A program made the translations under genes and the position numbers. Below the pieces are notes generated by a model. That model ran no database searches. It saw only the letters and a list, made by a program, of their open reading frames with translations, and was not told the DNA's origin. Below, in pieces: positions 1 to 11,837 of a stretch of 64,000 bases of DNA; within the stretch, counting starts at the first letter, position 1; the number at the start of each line of letters is the position of its first letter. This stretch comes from Cryptomeria japonica. Taxonomy: Eukaryota; Streptophyta; Pinopsida; Cupressales; Cupressaceae. The stretch is from NCBI RefSeq assembly GCF_030272615.1, contig NC_081409.1, positions 620,336,255-620,400,254 on the forward strand, in the 5' to 3' direction.

Positions 1-1053
1 AATGTGCGACTGATATAATATTTAACATGTTCTTTTTTGTGATCTTCTGTCTGTGCCAGTAATGCCCACAATGCCACCGCAATAGCTGATATGTACAAAA
101 TAAGTGGTTGTCCTAGAATAGGAGGCATAAGAACTAGAGGCGATGCAAGATATTCCTTGAGTTTCTCAAAAGCCTTCTAACACAGGAAGTTCCATTTGAA
201 TCTGGTATCCTTGCATAATAGATGTGCAAATGGATGGCATTTGTCTAGAAGCTATGAGATGAAGTATCTGATGGATTGGAGCTTTCCTTGGAGACTGCAT
301 AGCTGTCTGAGAGTCTTTGGGGAAGGAATTTCCATGATAGCTTTCACCTTTGCAGGATCGACCTCTATGCCTCCACGAGAAACAATAAAACCTAATAGTT
401 TCCCAGATGTGATGCCAAAGACACATTACTTGGGTTTTAGGCGCTATAATATTTTTCCAATCTCTCAAAAATTTGCCTTAGGATAGGGATGTGCTCATGT
501 TTTGTCTTGGATTTTCCTAGAAGATCATCCATGTAATCCTCCATGATTTTGTGCAAAAGGTCATGGAAAATTATTGTCATTGATCGTTGGTATGTAGCTC
601 TGGCGTTCTTGAGACCAAAAGGCATGACTTGATAACTAAAAGTACCCCATGGTGTTGTGAATGTTGTTTTGTGTTTGTCTTCCTCTGCGATCTTGATTTG
701 ATTATATTCAGAAAATCCATTCATTAATGATAACATTTAATGTCCCGCTATGAGGTCTACAATCATGTCTATGTTGGGGAGCGAGAAATCATCCTTTGGA
801 CGGGCTTTATTCAAATCTAAGAAATCCATGCAAATGCGGATGCCCCCATCAGGTTTGCTGACAGGTATGACTTTGGATACCATTCAAGATAGTCTATTGG
901 TTTTATGAATCCAACATCCAACATCTTTTGAAGTTCTAATTTGATGAGGAGTGCAATGTGTGGATGCATCTTGCATAATTTTTTCTTCACTAGTTTTGCA
1001 TTTGGATGAACAACAAGATTGTGGACTACCAAGTTAGGATCAAGGCCTGACAT
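1..1053 (-). pseudogene. Reverse transcriptase and start of RNase H (element L)
   Basis: The RT fingers are seen around 1053-820 (HPHIALLIKLELQKMLDVGF). The palm follows at 736-440, with GFSEYNQI, the TTPWGTFSYQVMPFGL block and an intact catalytic YMDD at 524-535. Continuing in other frames below 440 are the connection region (KCHPFAHLL, then FKWN) and the first RNase H block (PLILYISA). The Ty3/gypsy RT family copies element RNA into DNA in the cytoplasm. The frame is broken between 817 and 736 and again near 440, so no full enzyme can be made even though the YMDD box survives. Confidence 0.9.
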
Positions 1054-1539
1054 GTCAGCATATGACTAGATGGAGTTGATCTTTGTTTCTGTGAGAAAAT
1101 TGATAAAGTTTTGTCTCTCTTGATTTGACAAGGACTTGGCAATGAGCACGTTCTTTGGGTGTCTTCAGTGCCCATATTGATAGTGTCTATTTCCTCTATT
1201 AGTAAAGTTGACCTATCCTGTTGAGGAGGAACAATGGTAGGGAGGTCAAGTCCCTCATCCTCAAGTGCCTAATCCAAGTTCTCACTTTTAGATACGCCCT
1301 TTGTTTTTACTTTTTCCTCATCCAAAGGTGCCTCAGAGATGTTTTCACCTAGGGAATCATGATTTTTCTTTTTATTCTTTTTTGAGACTAAGGGAATTGA
1401 CCTGACTACCAAAGTATCTTTTTTCATGTAATTGAATCCCATGAACTCTGTTGCAGTCTTCTAAATTGTGCATAGTCAAGAGAGTCATGAGAGCAATGTC
1501 GTCGGCACAAATGTTTATAGTGGGTTTGTCTTGTTGGTC

Positions 1540-2610
1540 CTAGTCTATAAGCTCGGGTGGAACAAGTTGCAGCTCATGCGGGGTGGAAGGGGTTACGAGG
1601 GTGATAGTGTTGATGTGGGTGTCAAAGAAGATGCCATCTTCGTACTCAAAAGGAATTTCATGGAATTCCTCTTCATTAGAGTCTTTGACATCCAAGGAAG
1701 GACTTGAAGGGGTGCCAGTGATAGTGATCTTAGGTACTGGAGTATAACCCAAGCCCTTGTTATACTTGTATGAGATGGCATTTATCAGTGCTTTGATTCC
1801 TTTCTCTTTTGGTCCCAGGCCATGTCCTTTATAACCCATCTTCTCCACTATGGTTGATGCTTTTGGATACATCTTCTTGGGTATTTTTGCTGGATCTTCA
1901 TCTTCTTTGCAGTACAACCATGAAGAAACATTTGTCTCAAGACTTTCCTTATCAAGTGGACCCCATTGCTTGAAGGTAGTATTCTTACATTGTATAAATA
2001 ATTTCTGATATTTTTTTATTTCCTTAGGCTTGCCAAATGACTTCGGAGACAAGGGGAGATTAGATATTAGTAAGACATCCTCAAGTTTGTATTCTTTGCA
2101 GCCATTTTCTAAGATCTTGACTTTGGGCTTTGTTTGAGATGAGGTGGAGGTGACTTTAGATACGTCGAATGGGGGAGTTGGAGCGGGTCTGTTTAACGGG
2201 CAATTATATGGATGTTTCCCCTCTAGGAGATTGCAATACTGGAAAGGTTGTGGATCACCTTTGATAGTGACCTCTCTACCATTGAAGGGAAATTTAATGC
2301 ATTGATGGTAAGTGAAAGGAACAACTTGAAGGGAATGAATCCATAGGCGTTCGAGGAGAATGTTATAGGGGAGATCAAGATCCAAAACTTGGAAAGGGGT
2401 CTCAATTGTAATAGGGCCCACTTGAAGAGGCAAAGTAATCATTCCTTTGGAAACCCTTTATACACCATCATAGGATTTGATTGTGATTCGTCTTGATGTA
2501 TCAACCAGCTCCTTAAAAAGCCCTAATTGCTTTATCAACGTATATGTACACAGATTGAGTCCAAATCCACCATCTATCAAGATGCATTTGACCTTGTGTT
2601 TCTGGATAAG
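1540..2610 (-). pseudogene. Aspartic protease plus G-patch segment of pol (element L)
   Basis: The protease active site reads CILIDGGFGLNLCT near 2590-2550, where the family has D-[ST]-G; here it is DGG. A stop at about 2460 separates this from a 300-residue open stretch (2442-1540). That stretch starts with the second half of the protease (LPYNILLERLWIHS, equivalent to the flap/ILGRPW region) and ends in a G-patch at 1868-1733, with the glycine signature GYKGHGLGPKEKGIK and GLGY. G-patches are known RNA-binding glycine-rich modules and occur between protease and RT in some plant gypsy elements. Element E carries the same pair of domains. Confidence 0.85.
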
Positions 2611-2868
2611 GGCTTCAATATGAAATGGTTTATTATGATCATCATCTATAGGAGCGTCATTGGGGGTGAAAACAAGGTGTTGTTGGGCATCAAGGTTTCC
2701 AATGAGGGCTTGGAATTAGGTAGCATTGATGCTGTTTGGGACACGTGACTCAAGGAGGACTTGTTCAAAAATCTCTTTGTGGACAAGGGAGGTCTTGAGG
2801 AGCTTTAGGATGGAGATCTATGTGAGGGTCTTCCCAAGATGGTCAAGGAGATCATATCAATAGGTGGA

Positions 2869-5207
2869 TTATATGGGAGGAGGGTTTGGTGTAGGAGGGG
2901 CTCCTTGGACAGTTACCCTCCCACAATGGGTAGTTACATTGTAGTCATTCTGAGAGTGGGAAGCAAAAGATGTGACACCTTGAATTACTATCTTAGTAGG
3001 GTTAGGTCTGCTTTTCGGTTGAGGAGGGGTAGGATCACCTTGAACAATGATCCTAGGTCTGCTTTGGGAAGGGGGAGGATTATTTCCCTGGACAGTGATG
3101 ATATTGACATGGTTATTTGCAAGCTTAATGTGACCCACCAAAAAGTCAAAGCTGGTTATATGATTGGTGTAATCATAGTTCAAGACATTAGATGATGAGC
3201 CCTTGCCTTTGTCATGCTTGGGGAAAGGTTCCTGGTACATTTTGAGTTTGTCATTATTGTTACCAGGTTTTGTTGTTGCTATCTCAAAATCACCCTTATC
3301 AATGAGATCTTGTATGTAGTTCTTTAGTTTCATACACTTTCGTGTATCATGCCCATTGATACAATTATAATCACAATACTCATTCTCATTATACCACCTA
3401 GTTTTAGGTTTATTAGGATCAAATGGGCAAGTTATTGGAAAGATGATCGCACCTGCCTGGACAAGCTTTTGGAACACAACCTCAATGGCTCAGCAAGGGG
3501 AGTATACTCTCTTGGAGCTTGATTGTTAGATCGGAGTGGTCGCCCCTGAACTAAGACATTGTTGGGAGGCCTTTGAGATTGATTTTGATTGTTTTTATAA
3601 GTATTGAATTGGCGATTAGTGGTGGTGGGATTTGGAGGAGTAGCAATAGGCTAAACCTAGTTTGCATTGGTGACACCATTATTGACTATGTTCTTGTTCT
3701 TAGACCAAAATTTTGGTTTGTCATTGTGATAAGAGGAGGTATTCTGACTTGATTTTTGATAATGCTTCAGGGTACCTTCCTCTAACAAGACACATTCAAG
3801 CGCTAGGCCCTTGTCAGTCAACTTCTGGAAAGACTTTATGCACTAAGATGTCAAGGGTTTTGATAGTTCGGGCACCAAATTTTTCTAAAATAATTCAATA
3901 TGGTGTTGTTCTGGCATATCCCACTGGAATTTCTTGAAAAGGTGTCGCCACCTCTGCAAGAAGTTAGCGAAGGTTTCTCCAGGCCTTTGTTTTGTGTTAC
4001 AAAGGTTCATCATGGAAACATCATTGACAATGTTATAAGCATAGTGGGCCACAAAATTTTTTGCTAAGTCCGGGAAGGAGGTGATAGAACCTCAGGGCAA
4101 GGATGAGAACCATGCAAGAGCATCTCCCATGAGACTCTTAGGGAAGAGCCTATGAAGATATAAATCACTATAGGAGACTTCTTAGCATAAGATATAAAAC
4201 TCACAGACATGGTATCGAGGGTCCCCTTGGCCCTCATAGTTCATGAACTTAGGCATCTCAAACTCTATTGGGTAAGGTGCAACTGATATCAAAGGATCAT
4301 AAGGACAAGGGAAAAATTACTCAAATGAATAAGGTTTTCTTTTGTTAGTCCCTTCTTTCATGTTTTTGATAATGTTTTTCATATCCTAGATTTCCTTGAT
4401 TATATTGTGTTGCGGGTCTTGGACATGGTGGATCGTGTTTGCCCTGAGTATCTGGTGAGTCGTGGGAGGTATACAACCACCACTAATATATTAATATGAT
4501 GAAGAACTGAGAATATGAGATGTGATGACTGGTGTGACGGGTACTTGAGTGATAATCGACTGTAACCCGTGAGTTGTTGTGACAGGGACTTGAGTGATAA
4601 TTGGTTGCAACCCATGAGTTGTTGTGACAGGAGGAAGCGAAGCATGGATGAAATTAGTGGCATTGTTAAGAGGAATTGAGGATTGTGGAATAGAGACATG
4701 TGGTCGGGTAGAAGATGATGGCATAGAACCATGTTGGAGAATAGACATGCTCAGAGTGGATATTGGTATGGATGTCAAGAAGGAAGGAGGGATGGAAACC
4801 ATGGGGACGTATACCGCAGGTGCTATTGATTGGGATTGAACGATAGGAGGGGGCGCAATTGATTGGGGTTGGATGATAGGTGTAATGATGTGAGTAGGAG
4901 AAAAGTCTCCTTGTGGTTGTTGATCAAGAATGGATCTATCGAAATCAGGGGGAAGGCAAGTTCCATTTTCAATAAGAGTCTTTAGAAGACCACTAGGGTT
5001 ATGTTGGATGAATTTCTCTATCATTTCTTGATTGTAAGAATCTTCTAGGAATGTTCACACTTCCGGGGAGAGGTCATCTTGATCAACCATGTTAGGGTCC
5101 CTTTGTGGTTGTGGATCTTGTGTAGGGTCTTGATATAGGACACTAATGTTTGACATGCCATATTGTTGTTCGACCATCTTCTTCTTTTGAGATCGAGTTG
5201 TGACCAT
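2869..5207 (-). pseudogene. gag: capsid, CCHC-like finger and VQG-repeat linker (element L)
   Basis: The start at 5207 opens MVTTRSQKKKMVEQQYG. An in-frame TGA at 5057-5055 interrupts it after 50 codons and the frame then continues through ORF 5024-4491. The capsid is readable in pieces at 4330-3690 (GDPRYHV, ALAWFSSLP, HYAYNIVNDVSMMNLCNTKQ, FLQRWRHLF), which is the plant Retrotrans_gag pattern. The finger at 3375-3334 reads CDYNCINGHDTRKC; the usual form in this group is C-X2-H-X4-H-X4-C and here the first histidine is Asn. ORF 3477-2869 follows with four VQG or IQG repeats in a proline-rich linker before the protease. Confidence 0.85.
4536..4625 (-). repeat. 45-bp tandem duplication inside gag of element L
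   Basis: Two adjacent 45-bp copies (4536-4580 and 4581-4625) encode a duplicated 15-residue piece of the Pro/Thr-rich gag N-terminal region (PVTTTHGLQ, then IITQV). A partial third unit follows. The duplication keeps the frame. Confidence 0.85.
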
Positions 5208-6159
5208 GCAAGAGTAATCTTGGGAAAATTTATTGGAAGAAAAGTTTTGATGAAGGACTTAGCTAGGATTTTGGATTTTGATGTGATTTGGATTTTATGA
5301 AGTTGGATAAGATGATTAATGGTGTCCTTGGATTAGGACAAGAGTTTGATTAAGATTGCACCTTAGTCCTTGGGTGAGGATTTTAGGTGGGGGATGTTGA
5401 TGAAACCACAAACAAGGTGACAACCAAGTTGGGTAAAATTTAGACCTTAGGATAATGATCAAAGTCTCTTTTCTACTAAGGATTGACTAATGATCCTGAG
5501 CAAAATAAAGACATAGGATAGGATTCTTGATTGACTCAAAAGATGAGGCAAAGGTACTTCAAAGAGATCCTTTCCCAAGCACAAAAGCCAAATGATTAAT
5601 TGATTAAAGATGAGGTCTAAATAAAACTTCACAAGGCATAAAACATTAGAGTGAGGTTGATTTGATTGAAGGATAATTGATTAAAGATTGATTGATGCAC
5701 TATCCTTAGAACGTGTTAGTGATAAAAGATCAAAGGAGGGCGATAATGATGACTAGAATAACTTGATGAATAGATTATCCTTGGAATGGAAATGACTCAA
5801 TAAGTGATAGGTTCCGATGGCAAATTGTATGAAGGTATGCGACCACCCTGATTTTGATGATAGTTGGTATTGAAAGACAAGCCTGATCCTTGGTGTCGAG
5901 CGTGGACTCTTAGTTCATCACTAGCATCAAACTCATTGCTATGAACATGGGTATAATTGTGATATTGGTGCAAAAAGGTCCTATGTTTGAGCAAGAGTTT
6001 GCAGTTGGTATACCAAAACTTTCGACATCTAATGAGTTGTGCTTGTATGAGATTATTTTTCTTGTTTGGACACGAAATTGACTTCTTAGGATGTTTATAC
6101 AACTTAGGTGTGTGATACATGAGACAGACCGAGTTTCAACGTAGTTTTGACTTGTTGTA
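5208..6159. other. Leader of element L, no gene seen
   Basis: This AT-rich DNA lies upstream (minus strand) of the gag start at 5207. I see no convincing ORF, primer site or LTR boundary. It is presumably the untranslated leader of element L. A stretch near 5385-5420, read on the minus strand as TGTGGTTTCATCAACATCC, could be a primer-site relic but matches no primer I recognise. Confidence 0.4.
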
Positions 6160-6415
6160 AAATTTGGACTTGAGTGCGACTTGGACTTGACTAAGGTTGA
6201 CTCAAAATTTGACTGCAATATGAATAAGACAAAACTAGGACATGACTAGGATGACAACTTGTACATGACTTGGGTATGATTAGGACATGACTTAAGAATG
6301 ACTAAGGACTATGACTTGGACTATGCTTTACTTGGAGTATAATGTGACAAAGGTTGACTTAGGCTTGGACTATAATGATGACTAGGACATTGTTTTGACT
6401 TGGGGTATTATCTTA
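6160..6415. repeat. Degenerate GACTTGG/GGACATGACT low-complexity repeat
   Basis: A run of short, irregular units related to GACTTGGA and GGACATGACTA, interspersed with TTGACT, covers about 250 bp with no fixed period. It looks like a decayed short tandem repeat in the leader or LTR region next to element L. Confidence 0.6.
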
Positions 6416-7334
6416 TACTAATTCTACTCTTGGCAAGAAGACATAGAAAACACATTAGCCATTGATGCAAATAGAGACTTCAAGCACAACATGCTATCCT
6501 AGGAAGTCGATTGAGGAGGAAAAGCTTTGCTTGCTGACTCAGATACACACCCAATAGCTAACCAGAATACAGCCACTGAGTCTCATGCAATGGATCCTCA
6601 ATGCCGTATTAGCTGACTCCAAATGCTAATGGGGGAACAATATGACAAGTCTCTTGGGGGAGTTTCTATCTCCCTTGCACAAAGATTATCCACCTTTTGG
6701 AGGTGAACCAGGTGGCTTCTATTCATAGAATTCTTAGTAAGGGTTTTCGTTCGAAGACTATCCTTTGTAGTCATGCAAGAGAAATTGAGGCCTATAGCCC
6801 AACAAAGTACCAATTATAATAGTAGTCATGCAAGCATGATTTAGACGTCAAGGGCCCTACAAAGTGCTCGATATGAGAGTAAACTTAGATAGCTCTGTCC
6901 TCCAAGATTTTCATCTCAAAAGGCGATTTGATTATAGTGAGTTGGAATGCTCAGGTTCAGTCGTACTCACTTGGGGCATTCCCCTCTCACTAATGCCTAT
7001 GCTAGTCTACTAGACAAATTAGGAGGGCATGCCTACTAAAGGTAAAAAGCATGCAAACAAGAGGAAAATAAGACATGAAAGACAAGTGGTTAATTCCCTT
7101 AAACAAAACCAAGTGTGCAACTAGTCTAAAGCAAGCAAATGTGAATTTTAAGCCCACAATCCAAATGTTATCTAACTAGAAAAATGTATACAACTAATCT
7201 ATAGGGAATATTGCCTTCTATACAATATCGTGCAAAAGAAAAAAGATTAGTAGTCTTAAATTAAGTCTTGGACCGCTCAGATAAATTCGATAAGACTCAA
7301 AAATATGATCAGGAACAAAAAATTCTGCAGATAC
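6416..7334. other. Gene-free spacer
   Basis: No domain, splice pattern or terminal repeat is recognisable. Short ORFs here have no family features. Probably leader or LTR sequence of element L or of the LTR-like block ending at 9318. Confidence 0.35.
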
Positions 7335-7888
7335 AGTGCTTGCGCTGTTCTGCAGATGCTAGCGCTAAAGCAAAAATAAAGGAAAAATAGACAGAAAGCA
7401 AATGAAACTAAAAAATATTTTTGGCAAGCAGGAAGTTATACCAGTGGATGCACTGTTCTAATGTCAGTCGTGCCAAAACGCGAGTGCTCGTGCCAGAGAC
7501 AGAAAACATTAGTGATTAACAACAGATTTTGAAAATTTAAATTTTAAAAAGAAATGGGAAATTTTCTAAGGTGCTCACGCTATTCGCAGAGCGCTCGCGC
7601 TAAAGTGGCGTTAGCAAAAATAAAAAACTGAATACAACAAGTTAACTAATTTTTTTTTTGATTTTTTAGATGAATTTATCCTTTTTATGTGTTTTTTAAT
7701 AACTTTTTAAAAATAGAACGCAAAATGACTGAAAATATGAGCATAGGAGTGAATGAAGAAAGGTTGCAGGTGGACGTGCTATTCCTGTAGCGCTCGTGCC
7801 GAATTGCAATCTATTTCAAAGGTGGGAATAAAAATTCAAATTACTGTCGGTCGCACCGAAATGCGAGTGCTCATGCTGAACCTTGTAT
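7335..7888. repeat. Five dispersed copies of a CpG-rich motif in AT-rich DNA
   Basis: Imperfect copies of a 30-40 bp GC-rich motif occur at about 7335-7370, 7445-7496, 7571-7608, 7775-7805 and 7848-7888. Each holds variants of GCTCGCGCTAAAG and GTGCTCGTGCC; the third contains GCAGAGCGCTCGCGCTAAAG. The DNA between copies is AT-rich and not conserved. The units are partly self-complementary (AGCGCTCGCGCT). Confidence 0.65.
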
Positions 7889-8089
7889 CACTCGCACTGG
7901 AATGTAGTCACTTGCATTAATCTATAACCTTCAACAAAAACTCACAAAAACTTCCAAAATATGTTAAGTAGGGATGTGGGTCCCACCGGGTGTGAAAAAA
8001 TTGAAGCAAGGTAAAATGATGGAAGTAAATAACACAATTAAAGGACAAAAAAACACCCAATCAATCAAATAACCATGTTACACCTTCAT

Positions 8090-9318
8090 TTTTACCTTCC
8101 TCTTCAGGTTGAGTAGGATGAGGTTCAAGTAGCGCCCCTTCTCCAACCTGATTTGATGTGCTCCTTGATTGAATGTGGTGGCTCTCCAATTGTGCACAAA
8201 TATGATTATAAGAATGATGGGATGAATGTGTTGAAGATGGAATGGATATGCAAGGTGGACATTAAAATGACTAAGTGATGGATGGGTGGAAATTTTGTTA
8301 TAGTCTAGTTGCTAGGATGGATTCTTTTGGACTCAAAATGACAACATAAACTTACTAAACTTGGAGATGTCAAATGAAGGGGCGGAGTCCCCAATTTATA
8401 GAAGAAGGGGAGGAGAAGTGGAGGGCTAGAATTGATCCAAGGCAGAGGGCCAAGATTGCATGTGAGCACACACATGGATCAAGAGAGGCTGATATGACAA
8501 GTGTAGGATCCAAGAGATATGCCATAAAGGCATTTCTTGTCTCCACACTCTTCAAGGTTCATTGGGAAGGCTTCCCAATGCACCTAGGAAAGACAAAAGG
8601 AATAAAAATATCCCTTGAATGATGGGAAGGAGGATTTAAAAAATTTCTCCAAAAAGGGAGCATGGGGATTTGAGGAATAAAAAGGAATTAAAAATTCCTT
8701 GGGTGAAGGGATACATAGAGGAATGTGAGATTTTTGAAAATCTCACATTCATCTAGTAAAAGAGAATTTAAGGAAGGTAGTTGGATGGGGGGATTCATAG
8801 AGAAATGTGAGAAGGGCATTTAAGGAAAGTGGTTGGATGAGAGGACAAGAAGATCTAGCCTAGAAGGGCTAGGGGTTGACTTTGTGGCTAATCATGGGGA
8901 TTAGCCACTAGAAACCCATTAGAAGAGGGATTATAATAAATTAGAAGAGGGATTAGAGCAAGTGGGATTTGTAGGAGGATTTTACTAGGAGAGAGAATGG
9001 GTGGAGGTAATTAAAAAATGAGGAATAATGCTAAGTAGGATTAAGAGAGTTTATAGAAGACTTAATTAGACTAATGATGGATTAGAAAAAGGTGATTTAT
9101 AGGAATCACAAGGATTAATTAATTAATAAAAGGGGGGGTTGTTAGGAATAATTAATTTTAAATGCCTTAGAAGAAGAAAGGAAAATTGATTTATTGAATA
9201 AATCAATCATTGGACTATAGTGACAATATTAATTAGACTAAATTTAATTAATATTGAGAAGAATAAGGATTAACATAATTAAATAAATAAATTAAAATAA
9301 TTAATTTAAGTATCTACA
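8090..9318 (-). mobile_element. LTR or LTR fragment, family TGTAGAYACCT
   Basis: Read on the minus strand from 9318 it begins TGTAGATACTTAAATTAA and is collinear with the plus-strand block at 13241-14144. Both contain the same AT-rich segment, then a stretch ending near GAGGAAGGT. The TG start and the second copy in opposite orientation support an LTR. It adjoins the PMD relic at 9319, so 9318 is an insertion border. The inner end (about 8090) is not certain, and homology may run a little further. Confidence 0.65.
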
Positions 9319-10626
9319 ATATGATCGAGACACAACAATGGGGGTAGCGGCTTTGCGACGCGTATTTAGAGATTAGAAGATTGATAGGCCAAATATATTT
9401 TGGGAGTATATGGTAGAGATATATTTACCGCTGCCATCAGTATCTGCAGGATTGATAGGAGGTTTCCTTTGTCCAGACAGGAGGTCTCATGGGTTGGCAG
9501 TGAGATGGGGTTCCGTGCTAGAGCAGATGGTTACATGGGGGACTTGATATGCTTGGGGGGTGTGTATTTTGGCCAACCTCTATCATGATTTACATCAGGT
9601 GGTCTATGCTAGGGCAACTAGTCTATCAGTCCTAGTGACACTGCTACAAATTTGGGCATGGGAGCATATAGCGGTGTCACAACCGGTTGCTGAGAGATCC
9701 GAAGCAATAGAACAACCTTACCTTTTTGTTTATAGATATGCAGCTTCTTAGCCTATGCTAGGGAAGTTGGATTATTGGTGATGGGTTCTCAATTATTTGG
9801 ATTCAGTGATTTGGAGGCCTTACCTAGATTTTGAGGCATGGCAGGAGGATGCGATTGATATTCTAGTCCTACTCCAGAGTAGATACTTGATAGGGAGGAC
9901 CCCTATATCATTGAGAGGTTCTTTTTGATGTGTGTTTATTGGAAGTTTGGTCGGACTTAGGGAATGCCACATGGTACTACTTTATATGCCCACATACACA
10001 GGGACAAGTTAGAGTGGGGGTCTTCATTAGATTTTGATACAACACGTACAAAGTTCTATACACTATGAGTGGTGTGGTGGGACATGGAACTAGGGACAAT
10101 TGATGTGGGTATAATGGTGTAGTTTGCGTAGTATATGGCAGAGCATCCATTTTCATTGTTGACAGGGCCAAGAGATCTAGTACCACCCCTAAAGGAGGGA
10201 GATGATGATAATGATGACAAGGATTGGCCGCGTCCGAAAGGACAAAGCAAAGTTGATGGTCATGGTTGGGGAAGAGGTAGGGGGAGGATGGGGAGAGGTG
10301 GAGAATGGAGAGGAGATGTAGGCCAAGGTGGACTGCTTCTGATGGGGGGGATAGTAGTGGAGGGGAGGAGGAGGGAGATGAGTTTGACTCCGAGGGGACA
10401 AAGGAGGATGTGGAGGAGGGATGGCGGGGTTGGATGAGGAGGAGGAGGATCAAACACTTGTTAGGAGGAGGAGGGTAGAGATATCACCACCTGTAGCCCC
10501 AGGATAGGTCATTTCCATATAGGTTGCACCGGGTCCACAGCCTCCACAGTGGCCGATTATACAAATTTTAGTGTCGCCCCATCAACAGCAGGCACAAATA
10601 GCCGCATTATAGTCCATGGTGCAAGG
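9319..10626 (+). pseudogene. Plant mobile domain (PMD) relic, N-terminal part
   Basis: In shifting frames this reads like the aminotransferase-like plant mobile domain: LANLYHDLHQV, then LVTLLQIWAWEHI (9590-9670), RPYLDFEAWQED (about 9815) and WKFGRT followed by GMP (about 9940-9965). These match the family's YLYRQL, LLQ-WAWE, W-PY and RQFG-QG-P blocks as I know them. PMD proteins are found in plants both as host genes and as passengers of transposons and Tat-type elements. After 10050 it becomes Gly/Arg/Glu-rich low-complexity coding-like sequence. Many stops. It is split by element A; the other half is at 19100-19525. Confidence 0.65.
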
Positions 10627-11581
10627 TGTTGGAATCCAATAACACTGAGAGGGGGGGGTGAATCAGTGTTCTGCTGGTATAATCAATTTTAACCTTATTA
10701 ACAATGCAATTCAATAACCTGTAACCATAAAAGAATACAACAATAAATAGAAATGAAGCAACCGCAAGAGAATACACCATAACATAGAGATTTATACATG
10801 GAAAAGCTCAAAGAGGAAAAACAATAGTGGGATTGGAGACCCACAATATCTATCCACCAGCCAAATGAATAAATATTAAAATAGGGGCCTGCACATGTAG
10901 GAAGGCCAACAACCTAGAGCACACTGCTCATCTCAAAAGGAGCCTCATTGACTACAAACACAAAATATGAAGCTAAAATCAAAATTCAGAACTCTGAGAG
11001 TGTATTTGCTATGCTGGATGAGTTCTGGTTAAAGCACAGTCTGTACTAGTTTATACTGTGTCCTTCCTTACTGGTATCTTGCTTCACTTCCCAAACCTCT
11101 AAACCAATATCCAAGACCGACTACAAAATATTACATTCGCATTTTTTAATCAAGATCACTTGCACAATATCACATCACTATATCCAATCACATTCTATTC
11201 CATTCTCAAAATAACTGAATCAGACTAACTTAAATACCCTTCCCAAACACAAACATAAATGCCTTATGTTGTCTTAAAATGATATTGTAATTTATTTACA
11301 TGTCAGCCTAAGAAAAAATAAATTCAATAAACTTCAAGACCGATGCTTTGATTGTTTCCGTGTAGACCTGCTAGGTCAATCTCCCATGTCAGCCTCATAT
11401 ACCGGTTCCAGTTTGCCAGTTTCTCTTATCAGTGGTGTTGGTTCCTTGTGTGCCAGATGACTTGAATGCCAATTGCCAAACAATAAATACCGATGAGTAC
11501 CGGTTAAGTGACCAACCCAAAATGGTGTGTGTTTCCATCAATGACAACACAAATAAGCCAGATGAGTGTCAATTGGCAACA
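10627..11581 (-). repeat. Element A LTR (3' LTR in element orientation), 955 bp
   Basis: It runs from TGTTGGAATCC to GGCAACA and is collinear with 17353-19099. A perfect 8-bp inverted repeat (10641-10648 and 10663-10670) encloses a G8 run close to the U5 end. A block around 10840-10950 (dominated by GGGGCCTGCACATGTAGGAA) is also present in the solo LTRs at 17518-18311 and 58207-59011, so these three LTR types share ancestry. Confidence 0.9.
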
Positions 11582-11597
11582 ATCTCCCCCTTTGGCA
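11582..11597 (-). other. Polypurine tract of element A
   Basis: The minus strand reads CCAAAGGGGGAGAT directly before the LTR start at 11581. This position and composition are those of the plus-strand primer of LTR retrotransposons. 11598-11837 has no gene; it is the short 3' untranslated part. Confidence 0.8.
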
Positions 11598-11837
11598 TTG
11601 ATGGCACACTCATGTGAAAAATGGATTGCTGAAGTGATTTTCTAGTTTCCTGCCAAAAATTCCAAAACGGATCTCAAAAACTGTTGGAAGAGTGCTCCCC
11701 CTGAGCTATACATTACTTCTTATGTCCCAATTATTTTTCACATCAACCTCTCCCCCTTTGACATCAATGACAAAGATTGGGGCAAAAAAAAGAATAAGAA
11801 ATAAAATTTTGTACAAACCAAAATGTGATTACTAGAT

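Larger units (their letters stand above)
1..5207 (-). mobile_element. Element L: partial Ty3/gypsy retrotransposon, cut by the window edge
   Basis: On the minus strand the order is gag start (5207), capsid (about 4330-3690), CCHC-like finger (3375-3334), VQG-repeat linker, aspartic protease (about 2600-2210), G-patch (1868-1733), reverse transcriptase (1053-440) and the beginning of RNase H running off position 1. This is the gag-pol order of Ty3/gypsy elements, with a G-patch between protease and RT. Stops and frame changes scattered through every domain show it is dead. The integrase and 3' LTR lie outside the window. The 5' LTR is not defined; it may be part of the stretch 5400-9318. Confidence 0.9.

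Noticed and set aside
10135-10437. Overlapping ORFs on both strands at 9977-10457
   Set aside because: They are frames of one Gly/Arg/Glu-rich GC-skewed stretch inside the PMD relic. None has independent domain support.
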